NCBI GenBank assembly: GCA_002342295.1
Contig: DDPR01000006.1
Span: 139,449-203,448, forward strand
Direction: 5' to 3'
Length of the DNA stretch: 64,000 nucleotides
Origin: Burkholderiales bacterium UBA2463
GTDB taxonomy: Bacteria; Pseudomonadota; Gammaproteobacteria; Burkholderiales; Burkholderiaceae_A
The position numbers and the translations under genes are program-made. Positions 9,165-17,682 of the stretch are shown here, one piece after another. Under the pieces are notes generated by a model, which saw only the letters and a list, made by a program, of their open reading frames with translations, was not told the DNA's origin and made no database searches. Within the stretch, counting starts at the first letter, position 1. Every line of letters begins with the position of its first letter.

Positions 9165-9811
9165 GGCTTGGCTGCGGAGAGGGCCTCGAGGGCTCCGAGT
9201 TTACGATCGAGGAGGGTCAAGGCGCGGGCACCCTCCTCCTTCTGGAGGGCCTCGCGGGCACGCGTCCAGGCCTGACGGGCTTCTTCGGTTCGGCCCATCA
9301 GAACCAGTACGTCACCGCGACGATCATCGACGAGACCTGCGTAGGCCTCTGGCGGCTGCTCACTGACAGCCTTCAAGGCTTCGTCCAGTCGATCAAGATC
9401 AATGAGCACCGCTGCGAGTCGAACCCGCGCAACCCACCGCAGACTCTCGTCCGCAGATCCAGAGACCGCCTGCAGCACCTCCTGAGCCTTCTCAAGCTGC
9501 CCGGCTGCAACCTGCGCCTTGGCCAGACGAAGCGCGGCCAGGTCCGCATAGGCTGTCGAAGCAAAACCCTCTTGCAGCTTTTTGTGAGCCGCCTCGGCGG
9601 CATCGATTTTTTGGTCAGAGAGCGCTTGATCCAGCGCCTCGTAGAGCAGGCCTGCCTCGGCAGACTGAGAGGACTTCCACGACTTCCAACCCCACGCGCC
9701 TGCGGCGGAGACAAGAAATGCCGCGAGCAACGCCAAGATCAATCGGCGGTTGTCTTTCCAGAAGCCCTTGATGGCCTCCAACTGCTCTTGCTGCTCTAAA
9801 TCTTCACGCAC
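9161..9811 (-). CDS. yfgM: YfgM-family tetratricopeptide membrane protein
   Basis: YfgM-type proteins are inner-membrane proteins with a periplasmic TPR domain; in E. coli the protein associates with the Sec translocon chaperone PpiD. The start chosen is GTG at 9811, giving 216 residues (beginning VREDLEQQEQLEAIK) and an 8-base overlap with hisS. A longer open frame upstream lies within hisS and is not credible. A cytosolic N terminus precedes one helix (LILALLAAFLVSAAGAWGW), followed by TPR-like helices. Its position between hisS and bamB is conserved. Confidence 0.88.
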   Translation of the reverse strand: MREDLEQQEQLEAIKGFWKDNRRLILALLAAFLVSAAGAWGWKSWKSSQSAEAGLLYEALDQALSDQKIDAAEAAHKKLQEGFASTAYADLAALRLAKAQVAAGQLEKAQEVLQAVSGSADESLRWVARVRLAAVLIDLDRLDEALKAVSEQPPEAYAGLVDDRRGDVLVLMGRTEEARQAWTRAREALQKEEGARALTLLDRKLGALEALSAAKP

Positions 9812-11135
9812 CCGCTGTCCCCTCTGCCGAATAAAGCCCTGCCCGAATCTTCGCAATGGCTTCTTGGAGTCCAAGAGTAACCTGCTCGGGCGCAATGCCC
9901 TCTTGGCTCGCCCTGAGCCATTTGAGCGACACCTGCCCCGCAGCCCTCTCAGACTCCCCCAGGAGGACGGCCACGCGGGCTCCACTCGAATCGGCTTTTT
10001 TCATCTGGGACTTGAGGCTGCCACCGCCACTGTGCGTCTGGACCCGAAGGCCCGCAGACCTCATGTGCTCAGCCTGAATCAATGCATCGAGTGCCGAGCC
10101 GTCCCCAAAATGAACGACATACACATCGACACCTGGCGACGCGCGAGCCACGCTCAACTCTTCAAGCAACGCAACAAGACGCTCTACACCCATCGCAAAG
10201 CCGCAGGCAGGGGCGGGCTTGCCACCCAGCTGCTCGACCAGGCCGTCGTAACGGCCCCCACCACATACGGTGCCCTGCGCACCGAGTCGATCAGTCACCC
10301 ACTCAAAGACCGTCAGGTTGTAGTAATCAAGGCCCCTCACCAGACGGGGATTCAGTGCAAAAGGAATATCGGCCCGCGCGAGCACGGAGAGCACGGCCTC
10401 CTGATGTCGAAGCGACTCCGCACCCAGAAACTCCGGTAGGCGAGGTGCCTCTTGAATAAGCGTTTGCAGCGACGGATTCTTGCTGTCGAGTATTCGAAGG
10501 GGGTTGCTGTGTAGACGCCGGAGGGCCTCATCATCCAACTCGCTTCGGCGGGCCTCAAGGTAGCGAATAAGTGCCTCTCGATGGGCCGCTCGCTCGGCGG
10601 CCGAGCCCAGAGAATTGAGCTCCAGCCTCGGGCGGTCTCTGGGCTCTATGCCCAGCGCGTCCCAGAGGCGCCACACCAAAAGAAGCTGCTCGGCATCCAC
10701 GTCAGGATCGGCGTAGCCTAGGGCCTCCACACCAAACTGATAGAACTGGCGATAGCGGCCTTTTTGTGGCCGCTCATGACGAAACATGGGCCCGAAATAC
10801 CAGAGGCGTCGGGGACCATCGTAGAGAAGATTGTGCTCAACCGCGGCACGTACAACGGCCGCCGTGCATTCTGGGCGAAGGGTGAGAGCCTCACCATTGA
10901 GGCTATCGGTAAAGGAGTACATCTCCTTTTCAACAATGTCGGTCACCTCTCCAATGCCACGAACAAACAGGGCCGTGGGCTCCACAATGGGGGTGCGAAT
11001 CGCGCTGTAGCCGTACTGACGAAACACAGCGGAGACCGTCTGCTCTACTTGCTCCCAGTGCGCCATCTGCTCGGGCAAGAGATCGTTCATCCCCTTGACG
11101 CCCAGAATCTTCTGGGCCTTCTTTGGGTCGGTCAT
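9804..11135 (-). CDS. hisS: Histidyl-tRNA synthetase
   Basis: HisS charges tRNA-His with histidine. The 443-residue protein carries the class II motifs: motif 2 (FRHERPQKGRYRQFYQ), the histidine-A signature LVRGLDYYNLTVFEW and motif 3 (GGGRYDGLVEQLGG), followed by the C-terminal anticodon-binding domain. It overlaps ispG by ATGA at its 5' end and yfgM by 8 bases at its 3' end. Compared with the HisZ paralogue at 1577-2761 it retains all catalytic motifs. Confidence 0.97.
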   Translation of the reverse strand: MTDPKKAQKILGVKGMNDLLPEQMAHWEQVEQTVSAVFRQYGYSAIRTPIVEPTALFVRGIGEVTDIVEKEMYSFTDSLNGEALTLRPECTAAVVRAAVEHNLLYDGPRRLWYFGPMFRHERPQKGRYRQFYQFGVEALGYADPDVDAEQLLLVWRLWDALGIEPRDRPRLELNSLGSAAERAAHREALIRYLEARRSELDDEALRRLHSNPLRILDSKNPSLQTLIQEAPRLPEFLGAESLRHQEAVLSVLARADIPFALNPRLVRGLDYYNLTVFEWVTDRLGAQGTVCGGGRYDGLVEQLGGKPAPACGFAMGVERLVALLEELSVARASPGVDVYVVHFGDGSALDALIQAEHMRSAGLRVQTHSGGGSLKSQMKKADSSGARVAVLLGESERAAGQVSLKWLRASQEGIAPEQVTLGLQEAIAKIRAGLYSAEGTAGA

Positions 11136-12397
11136 GCGGGGCCTTGGCCTCCATAGCGACGCTCGACATAGGATGCGACGAGTGCCTGAAACTCCTCGGC
11201 AATGCGGTCCCCCTTGAGCGTGGGGCCCCGCTCGCCATCGATATAGACCGGCGCCACCGGCTGCTCTCCAGTGCCCGGCAGGCTGATGCCAATGTTGGCG
11301 TGCTTACTCTCTCCGGGGCCATTCACCACGCAGCCCATCACTGCGACATTCATGCTTTCGACGCCGGGGTATTGGCGCTTCCAGATTGGCATCTGGTCCC
11401 GCAGGTAGCTCTGAACCTTGTCGGCGAGTTCCTGAAAGAAGGTAGACGTCGTTCGCCCACATCCTGGACAGGCAATGACCATGGGCGTGAAGGCTCGCAG
11501 GCCCAAGACCTGAAGCATCTCTTGCGCAACCACCACTTCCTTGCGACGGTCGCCTCCAGGCTCAGGCGTGAGCGAGACTCGAATGGTGTCGCCAATGCCC
11601 TCCTGAAGAAGAACGGCCATGGCCGCCGTGGAGGAGACGATGCCCTTGCTCCCCATGCCCGCCTCCGTGAGGCCCAGGTGCAAGGGAAACTCACAACGTC
11701 GAGCGAGCTCTCGGTACACGGAGATGAGGTCCTGCACCCCCGACACCTTGGCCGAGAGGACGATGCGGTCAGGCGAGAGTCCCCAGGCCACAGCCTGCTG
11801 GGCACTCTCGACTGCAGAGGTCACCAAGGCCTCGCGCATGACTGCCTGGGCGTCCCAAGGATGGGTGCGTCGACCATTTTCATCCATGAGGCGGGCGAGC
11901 AGCTCTTGGTCCAGACTGCCCCAATTCACACCGATGCGAACCGGTCGATCGTGGCGCAGAGCCGCCTCAATCATGGCGCCGAACTGCGTGTCTCGCTTAG
12001 ACCCTTTTCCTACATTGCCTGGATTGATGCGGTACTTCGAGAGGGCAGTGGCACATTCGGGAACTTCGGAGAGAAGCTTGTGTCCGTTGAAATGAAAATC
12101 GCCCACCAGCGGCACTGGACAGTTCATGCGGTCGAGCTGCTCACGAATCGCAGGGACCTCGCGAGCGGCCTCCAGCGTATTGACCGTGATGCGGACGACC
12201 TCCGATCCTGCAAAAGCAAGATCGCGGACTTGGATGGCAGTGGCCATGGCATCGGCCGTGTCGGTGTTGGTCATCGACTGAACCACCACGGGTGCATCGC
12301 CCCCCACCCGCACAACGGTGTCTGCCCAACGCACGACCACACCATGACTCTTACGACGAGGCAGGGGACCATGCGGCATGCATCCCCGTCTGGTCAC
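11132..12397 (-). CDS. ispG: 4-hydroxy-3-methylbut-2-enyl diphosphate synthase IspG
   Basis: IspG is the 4Fe-4S enzyme of the MEP isoprenoid pathway that turns MEcPP into HMBPP, the substrate of IspH (encoded here at 49990-50925). The TIM-barrel part has VQSMTNTDT and GDFHFN. The cluster-binding cysteines are in CPGCGRT and CVVNGPGE. Length is 421 residues. The GTG start overlaps the rlmN stop (GTGA). In many Burkholderiales pilF and rodZ lie between rlmN and ispG; here nothing does. Confidence 0.96.
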   Translation of the reverse strand: MTRRGCMPHGPLPRRKSHGVVVRWADTVVRVGGDAPVVVQSMTNTDTADAMATAIQVRDLAFAGSEVVRITVNTLEAAREVPAIREQLDRMNCPVPLVGDFHFNGHKLLSEVPECATALSKYRINPGNVGKGSKRDTQFGAMIEAALRHDRPVRIGVNWGSLDQELLARLMDENGRRTHPWDAQAVMREALVTSAVESAQQAVAWGLSPDRIVLSAKVSGVQDLISVYRELARRCEFPLHLGLTEAGMGSKGIVSSTAAMAVLLQEGIGDTIRVSLTPEPGGDRRKEVVVAQEMLQVLGLRAFTPMVIACPGCGRTTSTFFQELADKVQSYLRDQMPIWKRQYPGVESMNVAVMGCVVNGPGESKHANIGISLPGTGEQPVAPVYIDGERGPTLKGDRIAEEFQALVASYVERRYGGQGPA

Positions 12398-13485
12398 GAT
12401 GCACTCCTCATATCAAGAAGGGGCTGGTCCACGCGCCGCATCCGACTGCTAATTGGCGTTCGGTCTTGAATGTCTCCGGCCAGTTGGCCACAGGCTGCGT
12501 CGATGTCCTCGCCCCGCGTCTTGCGGATGGTGGTCACGAATCCCGCGTCACTCAAAACCTTGGCAAACGTGCGGATCGTCTCGGGCCGCGAACGCTTTAG
12601 CCCTGACTGAGGGAAAGGATTAAAGGGAATGAGATTGAACTTGCAAGACACAGCCTCTCGCGTCACGAGGTCGATGAGCGCCCAGGCCTGGGTGGCCGAG
12701 TCATTCACGCCCTCGAGCATGACGTACTCAAAGGTGATGAAGTCTCGAGGCGCAACGTGCAGGTAGCGACGACAGGCCGCCATGAGTTCCGAGAGGGGGT
12801 ATTTCTTGTTCATGGGCACCAGCTCATTCCTCAGGGCATCGTCCGGGGCATGAAGCGATACCGCCAGCGCAACTGGGCAGGCCTGACCGAGACGATCCAT
12901 CATGGGCACCACGCCGGAAGTAGAGACGGTCACCCGCCGCCGCGAGAGGCCGTAGGCGTTGTCATCGAGCATCAGTTCGAGTGCGGGCACCAAGGCATCG
13001 AGGTTCAACAGGGGCTCGCCCATGCCCATCATCACGACATTGGTCACAGGCTGACTTAACAGTCGGTTGGCCATGTGAAGCTGACCGATCATCTCTGCAC
13101 TCGTGAGATTCCGAGCAAACCCCTGGTGCCCCGTTGAGCAAAATCGACAGGCCACCGCGCAGCCCGCCTGAGAAGACACACAAAGCGTGCCCCGATCGTC
13201 CTCCGGAATAAAAACCGTCTCGATGGCATTGCCTTCGCCGGCATCGAGAAGCCACTTGCGTGTGCCGTCAGAGGCGGTCTTGTCACTCAAGACTGGGAGC
13301 GCCTCGAGGCTCGCCTCCTGCTCGAGTCGCGCCCGAAAGGGCTTGGCCAGATCGGTCATGCCCTCGAAGGAGACGGCCCCCCGCTGGTGAATCCACTTCA
13401 GCAACTGCCGGGCACGAAAGGGCTTTTCTCCAATTGAGCCCACCCATTCCTCAAGCGGTCCGGGCGCAAGGCCGAGAAGGTTCAC
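12394..13485 (-). CDS. rlmN: Dual-specificity RNA methyltransferase RlmN
   Basis: RlmN is a radical-SAM enzyme that methylates C2 of adenosine 2503 in 23S rRNA and A37 in some tRNAs. The 363-residue protein shows the CxxxCxxC cluster motif (CAVACRFC), MGMGEPLLN and the YVMLEGVND segment. A cysteine near the C terminus (AACGQLAG) fits the covalent methyl-carrier cysteine. It follows ndk by 12 bases and runs directly into ispG through a 4-base overlap. Confidence 0.96.
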   Translation of the reverse strand: MNLLGLAPGPLEEWVGSIGEKPFRARQLLKWIHQRGAVSFEGMTDLAKPFRARLEQEASLEALPVLSDKTASDGTRKWLLDAGEGNAIETVFIPEDDRGTLCVSSQAGCAVACRFCSTGHQGFARNLTSAEMIGQLHMANRLLSQPVTNVVMMGMGEPLLNLDALVPALELMLDDNAYGLSRRRVTVSTSGVVPMMDRLGQACPVALAVSLHAPDDALRNELVPMNKKYPLSELMAACRRYLHVAPRDFITFEYVMLEGVNDSATQAWALIDLVTREAVSCKFNLIPFNPFPQSGLKRSRPETIRTFAKVLSDAGFVTTIRKTRGEDIDAACGQLAGDIQDRTPISSRMRRVDQPLLDMRSAS

Positions 13486-13497
13486 GGGAACATGGGC

Positions 13498-13923
13498 CTA
13501 ACGGCTGTAGATCGCCAGGCCAGGAAAGAAAAAGGCGATTTCTACGCGCGCAGTCTCAGCGGCATCTGAGCCGTGGACCGCATTGGCATCTATGCTGTCA
13601 GCGAAGTCGGCGCGTATGGTTCCCGCAGCGGCCTTCTTGGGATCGGTGGCACCCATGAGGTCTCGATTCTTTTGGATCGCGTGGTCGCCCTCGAGCACCT
13701 GAATCATGACTGGTCCAGACACCATGAAATCGACAAGGTCTTTGAAGAAGGGACGCTCCCGATGAACTGCGTAAAAACCCTCTGCCTCCTCGCGAGACAG
13801 CTGCTTCATCTGGGCTGCGACGATGTGAAGCCCCGCCTTTTCAAACCGGGTGTAAATTTCACCGATCACGTTCTTGGCAACGGCGTCGGGCTTGATGATG
13901 GAGAGAGTACGTTCAACGGGCAT
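13498..13923 (-). CDS. ndk: Nucleoside diphosphate kinase
   Basis: Ndk transfers phosphate from ATP to nucleoside diphosphates through a phosphohistidine. The 141-residue product has the family start ERTLSIIKPDAVAKN, the GATDPKKAAAGTIR segment and the active-site histidine in NAVHGSDA. It is the first gene of the leftward housekeeping series. A -10 box TATAAT lies 42-47 bases upstream of the ATG on the coding strand. Confidence 0.97.
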   Translation of the reverse strand: MPVERTLSIIKPDAVAKNVIGEIYTRFEKAGLHIVAAQMKQLSREEAEGFYAVHRERPFFKDLVDFMVSGPVMIQVLEGDHAIQKNRDLMGATDPKKAAAGTIRADFADSIDANAVHGSDAAETARVEIAFFFPGLAIYSR

Positions 13924-13941
13924 GGTTATCGCTTTCGGGTC

Positions 13942-13970
13942 TTGATTACTGTCAGAAACGTGAGATTATA
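13942..13970. promoter_or_regulatory. Overlapping divergent promoters of ndk and the BAX-inhibitor gene
   Basis: On the minus strand TATAAT (13965-13970) is a perfect -10 box for ndk, with only a weak -35 match upstream. On the plus strand TTGATT (13942-13947) and GATTAT (13964-13969), 16 bases apart, form a plausible promoter for the gene at 14006. The two -10 boxes occupy almost the same bases, so the two polymerases would compete. Confidence 0.45.
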
Positions 13971-14005
13971 GGGGTGTCCCCCGTTTTTAAAGGAGCTTTG
14001 AATCC

Positions 14006-14707
14006 ATGTTCCCTCAATACGAAGACGTGCAGACCGTTTACACGACCGACGCAGCCACACGCAATCGGGTGCTTCGCAACACGTACTTCCTGCTTGCGGC
14101 CACCATGGTGCCCACCGTCTTGGGTGCCTGGATCGGAACATCCATTGGCTTCTCACTTTTTGCCGGTAGCCCCCTCATCAGCTTCCTGCTCTTCATGGCC
14201 ATTGCCTTTGGCTTCTTCTGGGGCATTGAGCGCACGAAGCACAGCGTCACAGGGGTTTACCTGCTGCTGGGCTTTACCTTCTTTATGGGCCTCATGCTCT
14301 CGCGGCTGTTGAGCGTCGCGCTCGGCTTGGGCAACGGCGCACAACTCATCGGTGTGGCTGCGGGTGGCACCGGCGTCATCTTCTTGGGCATGGCGACCCT
14401 CTCCACCGTGGTGAAGCGCGACCTCTCCTCCATGAGCAAGTTCCTCTTCATCGGAGTGCTCATTCTCATGGTCGCCTCTGTGGCCAATATCTGGCTGCAG
14501 ATGCCCGCCCTCATGCTCACCATCTCGGTGCTGGCCTTGGCCATCTTCTCCATCTTCCTGCTGGTCGATCTTCAGCGTATCGTCAATGGAGGAGAAACCA
14601 ACTACATCAGTGCCACGCTCGCCGTGTATCTCGACGTGTACAACATCTTCAGCAACCTGCTGGTGCTGCTGATGTCGCTCTTCGGAGTCGGCGGCAACAA
14701 AGATTAA
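14006..14707 (+). CDS. BAX inhibitor-1/YccA family membrane protein
   Basis: This is a seven-helix inner-membrane protein of 233 residues in the BI-1/YbhL/YccA family. E. coli YccA modulates FtsH, and other members form pH-sensitive calcium leaks; the role here is inferred only. Hydrophobic segments fill almost the whole sequence, and the last helices carry the family pattern LVDLQRIVNGGETNYISATLAVYLDVYNIF with its conserved acidic residues. AAGGAG lies 10 bases before the ATG. Its TAA stop shares four bases with the rlmD stop on the other strand. Confidence 0.92.
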   Translation: MFPQYEDVQTVYTTDAATRNRVLRNTYFLLAATMVPTVLGAWIGTSIGFSLFAGSPLISFLLFMAIAFGFFWGIERTKHSVTGVYLLLGFTFFMGLMLSRLLSVALGLGNGAQLIGVAAGGTGVIFLGMATLSTVVKRDLSSMSKFLFIGVLILMVASVANIWLQMPALMLTISVLALAIFSIFLLVDLQRIVNGGETNYISATLAVYLDVYNIFSNLLVLLMSLFGVGGNKD

Positions 14708-16071
14708 GTCGGCTGAGTTCGCTCAAAGACGGCAATCGATTCCACGTGCGCCGTCTGAGCGAACATGTTGACGACCCCAGCCTGCCTGAGAACCCACGCA
14801 CCTTGATGCGCCAAGATGGCCGCATCTCTTGCAAGCGTGGCTGGGTTGCAAGACACCATCACCAGCCGGTGCGGCCCCCGCCCCAGTCGCGAGAGGGCCG
14901 CTAGGGCTTCGCAAAGCGCCTGAGCGCCCTCTCTTGGGGGATCAATCAGGGCGCGGTCAAAAGCGCCCTGCTCGAGCAGCCAGTCCAGACCCACCTCGAA
15001 GAGATTGACGCAGGAAAACTGCAGAGCGTGCGAGAGCCCTTGCGACTGCGCGTTTCGCATCGCCTGATCAGTGAGCGCTTGGCTTCCCTCCACGCCCACC
15101 ACCTGCCTTGCTCGGCTTGCCAGGGCCAGGGTGAAGTTCCCAAGACCGCAAAAAAAATCGGCCACCCGATGCTCGGGACGCACATCAAGAAGCCGGATCG
15201 CAAGGCTTACCAGTGAGCGATTTACGGCAAAGTTCACCTGCGTGAAATCCACGGGAGAGAACGGCATGGTCAGCCCAAAGTCAGGCAGCGCATACCAAAG
15301 GGTCTTGCCCTCCGGCGTCGAATTCAGGGGCTCGGCTGTGCTGGGGCCGCCGGGCTGAAGCCAGATCTGAACATCCTCCTCGCGCTCAAAGCGGCTCAGT
15401 CGTTCATGATCACCCGGCCCAAGAGGGGAGAGATTTCGAAGGACCCAGACCAAGGATGCATCGCCCACCGCGAGCTCAGCCTGCGCAACCTCGCGGGCGA
15501 TGGTCAGAGACGCAATAAGCTCCTTGAGCCTAGGCAGCATGGCTGCGGCGCGCGGATGTAAAACCTCGCAGCTGTCCATCTTGGCCACGAAACTGCTGCC
15601 CCGCTCGTGAAAACCCACGAGCAGGCCGCCTTTTTTATCGACCCAACGCACCGAGAGACGAGCTCGGGCCCGGTAGCCCCAAGAGGGGCCGCGCAAGGGC
15701 GAGAGCATCTCTTGTGGTCTGAGTCGGCCGATATGCCAGAGCGCATCCTCCAGAGATCGCTGCTTGATGGCGATCTGGGCAGCCGCAGACGCATGCTGCA
15801 TTGAGCAGCCACCACAGACGCCGAAATAGTCGCACCTGGGCTGAACCCGGTCGGCACTCTCTCGATGCCAGCGTGCAGCCCGAGCCTTCAGATAACGAGG
15901 CCGCTCTCGCAGCACCTCAACATCGACGACCTCGCCGGCGAGCGCGCCGGCCACAAACACCACACGACCCTCGTGGTGGGCAACGCCCTGCCCCTCCAGG
16001 TCGACCGATTCGATGGGCAGCCTCTGTATGGTTCTGAGAACCTTCACGGCTCCAATGGTGCGCCGACCCAT
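14704..16071 (-). CDS. rlmD: 23S rRNA (uracil-1939-C5)-methyltransferase RlmD
   Basis: RlmD (RumA) methylates U1939 of 23S rRNA using SAM. The 455-residue product starts with a TRAM-like domain (VDLEGQGVAHHEGRVVFV), then the 4Fe-4S cysteines (CDYFGVCGGC), the SAM site DFFCGLGNFTLALA and the catalytic SCNPATLARD. All hallmark motifs are intact. Its stop codon overlaps that of the convergent BAX-inhibitor gene within the palindrome TTAA. Confidence 0.95.
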   Translation of the reverse strand: MGRRTIGAVKVLRTIQRLPIESVDLEGQGVAHHEGRVVFVAGALAGEVVDVEVLRERPRYLKARAARWHRESADRVQPRCDYFGVCGGCSMQHASAAAQIAIKQRSLEDALWHIGRLRPQEMLSPLRGPSWGYRARARLSVRWVDKKGGLLVGFHERGSSFVAKMDSCEVLHPRAAAMLPRLKELIASLTIAREVAQAELAVGDASLVWVLRNLSPLGPGDHERLSRFEREEDVQIWLQPGGPSTAEPLNSTPEGKTLWYALPDFGLTMPFSPVDFTQVNFAVNRSLVSLAIRLLDVRPEHRVADFFCGLGNFTLALASRARQVVGVEGSQALTDQAMRNAQSQGLSHALQFSCVNLFEVGLDWLLEQGAFDRALIDPPREGAQALCEALAALSRLGRGPHRLVMVSCNPATLARDAAILAHQGAWVLRQAGVVNMFAQTAHVESIAVFERTQPT

Positions 16072-16086
16072 CTGGGCTCAGAGACT

Positions 16087-16905
16087 CTAGCGGCCGGGTT
16101 CCCAGGCAGCCAGGAACTTCTTCCAGTGCTCGCCTTGAAGCGGGCTGCCCGCCTGCCCAATCTTCGATTCAAGGCTCTTGCGAACCATCGCGCACTCTGC
16201 ATCGAAAGCCATCCGAGTGATGTCTGCGCGCATAAGGCGAAAGCGCTGATAAAGAAGATAGGTGTTCACCACATCGGTCTCGCAGTAAGCGGCCACCTGC
16301 TCGGCGCGCCCTTCCAGGCAGGCCTGCCAGACCTGAGCGCCGTCCTCGCCCAGCTTTCCCGGCAGACCACAGACCTGGGAGAGCCCGTCAAGCGGCGCAC
16401 CCGCACGCCCCGAATAGCCAGATAGCACGTCCATGAGGTCCAGATGTCGACTGTGGTAGCGGCTCAGGTAGTTGTTGTATTTGAAGTCGCGGTTGTGCTC
16501 GCCCTGATCCCAGTATTGGGGAGCAGACACGCCATGAATCAGCGCGCGATGATGGAGAACCGGCGCATCGAATCCAGAGCCGTTCCAACTCACAAGCTGT
16601 GGGGTGTATCGATCGATGGTTCCGAAAAACTGCTTGATCCGATGGGCCTCGTCCTCGTCACTCACGCCATAGCCTTCTCCAAGGCAGCGAACTCGGAAGC
16701 CCTCCTCATCCCGATAGGCGCAGCCAATCATCCAGACTCGCTGCAGGTAGTGAGGAAAAAAAGTGCTCTGCCCCGCCTGATGACGTTCGGCCTGCACATG
16801 AATCACCCCATCGGCATCCGAGAGCCCCTCGGGAAAAAGGCCCAGCTTGCGCATGCCGGCAACATCAGGGACGGTCTCCAGGTCAAAGACCAGAACGGGA
16901 GTCAT
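16087..16905 (-). CDS. Predicted 3'-5' exonuclease (PolB-exonuclease-like)
   Basis: The 272-residue protein belongs to the stand-alone DnaQ-fold exonucleases related to the proofreading domain of family B polymerases. Exo I is VFDLETVPD near residues 6-14, Exo II is LVSWNGSGFDAP and Exo III is YCETDVVNTYLLY, supplying the acidic metal ligands. A cellular role has not been settled for this family. It lies between nlpD and rlmD, where related genomes often have rpoS. Confidence 0.85.
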   Translation of the reverse strand: MTPVLVFDLETVPDVAGMRKLGLFPEGLSDADGVIHVQAERHQAGQSTFFPHYLQRVWMIGCAYRDEEGFRVRCLGEGYGVSDEDEAHRIKQFFGTIDRYTPQLVSWNGSGFDAPVLHHRALIHGVSAPQYWDQGEHNRDFKYNNYLSRYHSRHLDLMDVLSGYSGRAGAPLDGLSQVCGLPGKLGEDGAQVWQACLEGRAEQVAAYCETDVVNTYLLYQRFRLMRADITRMAFDAECAMVRKSLESKIGQAGSPLQGEHWKKFLAAWEPGR

Positions 16906-16923
16906 CAGGCGGATTCCCTCGCT

Positions 16924-17682
16924 TTAGCGCGGTGAGAGAAAGGCCACGGGGTCAACAGGCTTACCGCCCTTTCGAACCTCGAAATGCAGCATGGGCTTGT
17001 CTGCGTCGGACGATCCCAACTCCGCGATCCTCTGGCCCCGAGTCACCGTCTGTCCCTCCTTCACCAAGATGGCACGGTTGTGGGCATACGCAGTGAGAAA
17101 GTCTCCATCGTGCTTCACGATGACGAGATTGCCATAGCCACGCAGACCATTGCCGCTATAGACCACCCGCCCGCCGTCGGCTGCGAGGATGGGGTCTCCG
17201 GGGTTTCCAGAAATTGAGATGCCTTTGCTCCCGCCTTCGGAAAAGCCTGTGAGAACCTTGCCCCTCGCCGGCCAGGTCCACTCACCCTTGCCAGCCAAGG
17301 TGGATGCGGTCGCGGCCTGGGCGGGTGCAGCAGTCGGTGCGGGCGCCAGAGGCGCAATGGTGCTGGGAGGCAAGGCGGCCGTGGTGCTGGCCTGCTTTGG
17401 CGAGCGAACCGTGAGCACCTGGTCCACCTCGATGCGGTTGGGATTCTCCAGATTGTTCCAAGCGACGATGTCGCGCCAGTCAAGGCCGTACTCCAGCGAA
17501 ATGCCAATCACCGTGTCTCCCTTTTTGACGCGATAACTCCCCTCCGGCACGGGGGGCAGGGGCGCCTTGGGCTCGCTTGACCTCGAAAAAATATTTCGAG
17601 ACTCAATCGGCGCCGGCCCCCGCGTCGGAGCACAGGCCGAGACCAGGAGGGCGGCAAAGAGGAGTGGCAGGAACGACTTCAT
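16924..17682 (-). CDS. nlpD: NlpD-like lipoprotein with LysM and M23 domains
   Basis: NlpD activates cell-wall amidases during daughter-cell separation. The 252-residue product has a lipoprotein signal with lipobox LVSAC (cysteine 17), a LysM domain (YRVKKGDTVIGISLEYGLDW), an alanine/proline linker and a C-terminal M23 domain (GNLVIVKHDGDFLTAYAHN, MLHFEVRKGGKPVDP). The metal ligands of active M23 peptidases are partly missing, for example no HxxxD before the barrel, so it is probably a non-catalytic activator. Its start overlaps the pcm stop by 4 bases. Confidence 0.9.
   Translation of the reverse strand: MKSFLPLLFAALLVSACAPTRGPAPIESRNIFSRSSEPKAPLPPVPEGSYRVKKGDTVIGISLEYGLDWRDIVAWNNLENPNRIEVDQVLTVRSPKQASTTAALPPSTIAPLAPAPTAAPAQAATASTLAGKGEWTWPARGKVLTGFSEGGSKGISISGNPGDPILAADGGRVVYSGNGLRGYGNLVIVKHDGDFLTAYAHNRAILVKEGQTVTRGQRIAELGSSDADKPMLHFEVRKGGKPVDPVAFLSPR

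Noticed and set aside
11123..12469. A 448-codon rightward frame opposite ispG
   Set aside because: It mirrors ispG codon structure, has no family similarity I can recognise, and ispG has all its motifs.
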